From Collybiopsis luxurians FD-317 M1 (Eukaryota > Basidiomycota > Agaricomycetes > Agaricales > Omphalotaceae), in the NCBI GenBank assembly GCA_000827265.1, contig KN834756.1:708389-772388 (forward strand): 64,000 bases of DNA. The letters run 5' to 3'. Below are positions 60,120-64,000 of the stretch, one piece after another. The position numbers and the translations under genes are program-made. Numbering within the stretch: the first letter of the stretch is position 1; every line of letters begins with the position of its first letter. The notes below the pieces were generated by a model. The model ran no database searches. It was not told the DNA's origin and saw nothing but the letters and a program-made list of their open reading frames with translations.

Positions 60120-61800
60120 TCGATACATTCGTCAGCTACATTGCCACATCGCTGCATCGGGTCTACGTTCCGGAAGCTCCGGCCCAATGGAAGCGTTCCG
60201 AGTGCATTGCTTGCTTCTCACGCTCACCTTGCCCGGGATTGTATGGGGTGTTCTCCTGTCAAAGATTCTCATCTGCCAATCACTAAGCCTATCTAGGCCC
60301 GCTGACGATTCTGTCCCGAAATATGAGTCGACCATATAACCATCCTTGATCTTAAAGACAGCCAGCGCTTGATAAAGAATGCAGTAAGTAAATCTAGTCC
60401 TCGATCATCTCTATTCGTTCAATTGATGGATAGTGAAGAAACTGGATATGTGCAAACTCGCGCAGGCAGACGGCGTGTTAGACGAAGCAGAAATTCTCCT
60501 CTTTCATTTTGGTTCATGCTCCCTTCGCGACTCTATATATCATTAGCTTTTGACCAATGCATTCAGCGCGTACTGCAGCTACGGCAAATGGATTGCACGT
60601 TTTGACCGCATCTGAATTCCAAAACGAATACGCTATCAATGTTTGCCCAAGTGACCCACGATAGTCATGCAATACGTCAAGCCTCCGCTTCCAAGCAACG
60701 CCACGACGGGGTACTCTTTCAGGTATCATCTCCCTTTTCTGCCACTTCTGATGTACCCCCTTCAGATGCTGTTACGTCCGTTCGGGGTAGGCTCGATCCT
60801 TTTTCCCCCGTAGAGGATTCCCTGAATTTTGCTTAGGCGAACGGTTGATGGATCACTGTAAAGGGTATGTGTGCCCTTCAACGCGGATTTTTAATTCTTT
60901 GCTCATCGATGATTGACCTCAGTGGCCATAATATCAATACGTTATGCTATGGTCCGACTACAAACGGACCCGACGGCCTTGAGAAATGGTCATTCCGTAC
61001 CTTGTGTCTCATAGTCGACTCTTTCCGATCCTTTCTCGATAACGTCTTTTTCGGGGTGGGGAAAGCTTTGGCCAGTCATAACCTTTACTATCGCACATTA
61101 TCGCCCGTGCTGAAAAACTGTATCAAGTCGACGGGGATCCCGTCCTTCTAGCTGAATTACACACAGTGACAAGCGCACTGAAGGTTCTTTGCACTACCAT
61201 CGGCATGCAGGATATGGAAGCGCGCGTCAGTACATGGACGGTTATGGATATAGTGCCTTCAGTGGGAAAGGGCGTATTACAGGGATAGGGTACCGATCAT
61301 GACGTTCGTCAATATTTCCTCTCTTGGCTCTCGAGTCCAGTGTACTCACTTGCTTTGCAAACTTGTACAGTTACGAAGGGAAAACTTCATCTTGGACCAA
61401 CAAGCCGTCCGCTCGGCCCTAAAAGCCTCTTCGGTGACGATAGCACTTTTCAACGTTCATCTTTGACCATATAAAACCCCCATCTGTCAACCTATCATCA
61501 TTCAAGCCAACCTCCGACTCTTCGCTCTAGATAGCTTCGAGCCATCGTGGAATGACCCCGAGACCCTCACCTTGCTGTTGAAATGGCGCGGCGCTGCTTT
61601 TGCACGAATTGGCGCAGACGTCTCGGTATCCGGGATTCTACGACTCATCAATGCGCATAAAGGGAGCTACAGAGGCGTTCATTGCGAGGAGGGTTGGGGA
61701 GATGATGGGTATGTTGAGGGGTAATTTGGGGTTGAGGAAGAACGACGTGATGGTTTTGAGTGGATTGTATTTGTTGGTACGTCGTCTCTGTACCCGTTGA
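60120..61800 (+). pseudogene. Block D copy of the unrecognised partner gene
   Basis: Counterpart of 30010-31712, with the last exon ARRVGEMMGMLRGNLGLRKN near 61690. Several internal stops and deletions relative to copies A and C. It serves as the empty-site reference for the two Helitron-like insertions of block B. Confidence 0.5.
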
Positions 61801-62189
61801 GGTGAGCATTGACGTAACCACCCGATTTCCTAGTTTCTACAAAAGACAATCGAAATAGCCCTAGTTGACTTTCTCGCCTTCTCCCTGTTCGCAAAACTTA
61901 GTGACGGCGGGTAGACCTCCTTGTATCTGCCCATTATTCCGCAATGCCTGACACTCACACCTCAGATACTGTTCATCTGCTCTGAGTGGGCTCGAGACCC
62001 TTCCCAACTCAGAGACTTCTGCTGATTGTTGCATAGGATGGTCATAAACGCTGGTTGAATTACTGCGATAGGTATGTATACCTTTGAACGCGGACTTCTT
62101 TGAGCTCCAGGATAGCGGCGACTCGCCTAGCATTCCTATCACTGCTGAGGCATTAAATATCCTCAGCATGGCTGTCCTTGCCATAGGCA

Positions 62190-62362
62190 TGGGCACGAGT
62201 AGTGAGTATTGGCGAGTACTCCCTACTCGGATGGTGGGAGTACTTTAGGTGGCGAGTTAACTCGCCAAACGAGTGTATATCCGAGTGCGAGTTAGGCCCA
62301 TGGGGCTGCGAGTACTCGCCGTCTAAAGTAGCCTGAGTACTCGCGAGTACTCCCACTTAAGC
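62190..62362. repeat. Cluster of GAGTACTC/GCGAGT words
   Basis: About ten occurrences of CGAGTACTC, GAGTACTC, GCGAGT or their inverses within 170 bp, including the palindrome GAGTACTCGCGAGTACTC near 62336. The style resembles subterminal transposase-binding repeats, but no element ends were proved. Confidence 0.5.
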
Positions 62363-62415
62363 GGGGAAAAAAATACGGTCTGAGAGGTCGGATTTATTAG
62401 GGAGTACTATTTACA

Positions 62416-62840
62416 TCCCCGACTCTGACCGAAGGGAAGGGAGGGTCTTGTATGCAGCAAACGGGCCAAAATGTTCAAAATTTCGCGCAAATAGGCAACT
62501 TCTTCCCATCTTATCAAAATAAATACAAAAAATTAAATACATATGTCCCTTCTGACACGAAATCTATTGTTAGCGTCGCACTGGTGGCACTCCCTAAGAC
62601 TTATTCTCTTGCCTGTTCTGTTATGTGTTGAATCTCATTTTCTAGTGCTCATTATTTGAATTCCCTGACTTAGACCAAAGGCAAGGGAGGATCTTGTATG
62701 CAGCAAACTGGCTCGATGTTTAAAGCTTCACGTAAACAGGCAATCGCTCTCATAGTATCAAAACGAATATAAAAATTTGAATACATTTGATCTGACACTA
62801 ACCGAAGTTTCACAGCTAACCATAAATATCAAAGTGTGAT
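62416..62840. repeat. Two direct copies of the Helitron-like 5' end
   Basis: TCCCCGACTCTGACCGAAGG at 62416 and TCCCTGACTTAGACCAAAGG at 62662, 246 bp apart, each followed by GGGAGG(G/A)TCTTGTATGCAGC and an AT-rich tail with AATACAT. The first 40 bp also equal the start of the element at 58452. Confidence 0.65.
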
Positions 62841-63020
62841 CAACTAGCTAAGAGCGCTCGCTCAGCACTCCGCTTTATGTGCTTGACTATTACATTAACA
62901 CTGGACTTTGCCAAATGGGCATAGCTTTCCCACCCGCATGAAGAGCGCCAATGTGTCACCTGTATGTTAATAGATACAGAGACACTCAAGTGTATCGCCT
63001 GTCCGAAGGTTGCGGCCTGC

Positions 63021-63370
63021 AACTATCACCTTGCTTGAAAGGTCTATTGCACTCCACTTGACTCGCAGAAACTGCACAGATCAAATCAGTCCGAAGGTCA
63101 CGCTTCATCAACATCGACACTAGGTAATTACTAATTGGGGTCTCGGAAGGAGAATTTGTAGCTACTATGCAGTCTACATCAACACCAGTTGATACATTGC
63201 TTACATGCATGGGCGAAAGGAAACTGAGCAAAGTTTAATCCCTTTATAGATTCAATATTCAATGGTTACTTGTCTTAGCCATAATGTTTAATTTCCATTT
63301 TCATTTCCTCACCCTAACAATGGAGATGCCTTCATCAGCAGCAAGCAAGGTGCTTGACCATGCAAGTGGT
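63021..63370 (-). repeat. Right arm of the inverted repeat with 43.86-44.22 kb
   Basis: Reverse complement of 43860-44222. The minus strand reads MHVSNVSTGVDVDCIVAT and MLMKRDLRTDLICAVSASQV, but the frame has no recognisable domain. Confidence 0.65.
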
Positions 63371-63420
63371 CCCTTCATTTAGCACATGAATCATAGTTAA
63401 TTCGGTGGGATGTAATGACA

Positions 63421-64000
63421 GTCATGTTGATAAATGTTTCCATACTCTCAGCATGAGTTTCAAAAAGATGAGCAAACTGTTGGCTGGTTTACTCAAGAAT
63501 TGGCCCTCTACCAGCACCTTGGACCTCATCAATAAATTCTTAACTCTCATGATTACTTCCCTGCTGGACCGCTGACTTTTCCTATCCAGTGTAATGGCAA
63601 TGTATTTCAATATCTCCAAATGCATCCTGACATTGCCTTTACTATGGTTCTCAACTGGGTGTTCCAGCTAGAGGAAGGCATAGATTTCATTCATTCTAAT
63701 GGTGTAGTATGGGGAGACTGTCACATTGAAAACATCCTTGTCACAGATGACCTTTCCATTGTGCTGTCCAATTTTGAGGGAGCTGGTATAGAAGGAGGAC
63801 ACAATGTTGATGTTCTTCCCCCAGTGGTTTACAGACTTCCATCACTCACCTTTGGTCCTCTACCAGCTCCTCCTACCCAGGATCAGTTTGCATTTGGTGT
63901 GTGCACCTTTATATTTTTATCTCAAAGATACCCATTTTGACATTGGAGGTTTTACTTTGATATGGGTATCACATCCGACTTCCATGCCTGCCTCTACCAA
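63421..64000 (+). pseudogene. Protein-kinase-like fragment, decayed, runs off the edge
   Basis: Plus strand: VGWFTQELALYQHLGPH, a stop, then YFPAGPLTFPIQ and, from 63620, VFQLEEGIDFIHSNGVVWGD. The catalytic loop reads WGDCHIENILV instead of HxDxxxxN with the usual HRD, and the magnesium-binding DFG is NFEG. FAFGVCTFIFLSQRYPF then meets a stop at 63938-63940. The order (helix E, catalytic loop, activation segment, helix F-like text) matches a fungal kinase-like fold. Stops both upstream and downstream make an active kinase unlikely. Confidence 0.6.

Overview
The window looks like nuclear DNA of a filamentous basidiomycete, probably an Agaricomycete. The genes are split by many short (about 40-70 bp) GT-AG or GC-AG introns, an NST1-type stress protein is present, and there is a NACHT-WD40 (NWD) gene with near-identical WD repeats plus families of eukaryotic DNA transposons and retroelements. 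No species is claimed.

Bases 1 to about 17.7 kb are a compact genic compartment: the 3' end of a flavin monooxygenase (+), a tandem pair of MFS anion/vitamin-type permeases with identical ten-exon structures (+), a secreted SGNH/CE2-like esterase (-) tail-to-tail with the second permease, an APC-family amino-acid permease (-), and a long NST1 homologue (-). I rebuilt most exon boundaries by eye. The reconstructed MFS, SGNH and NST1 coding lengths are exact multiples of three (540, 540, 383 and about 1283 aa).

From about 17.9 kb to the end the DNA is more AT-rich and repeat-dominated. A frameshifted NWD gene (18.2-23.35 kb) is followed by a decayed stretch that holds a non-autonomous hAT element with a clean 8-bp target duplication. 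Then come four copies (A 28-32.6 kb, B 34.1-40.1 kb, C 44.2-48.3 kb, D 56.4-62.1 kb) of a segmental duplication in the same orientation. Each copy carries, on the minus strand, an intact three-exon gene for a 93-97 aa secreted protein with 12 cysteines arranged as two successive six-cysteine knottin-like modules. Divergent from it is an unrecognised, mostly decaying plus-strand gene. These four double-knottin genes, which have no stop codons or frameshifts and keep the same introns and a TATA box, are the best candidate for an undescribed system here.

Between and inside the blocks lie a LINE relic, a Ty1/copia relic, four palindromic fold-back elements flanked by 2-bp direct repeats, Helitron-like insertions recognisable by comparison of filled and empty copies, duplicated pieces of the NST1 5' region, a tRNA-like gene, a second NWD fragment and, at the right edge, a decayed protein-kinase-like sequence. 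Two assembly gaps fall in the WD40 array and in the largest palindromic element.
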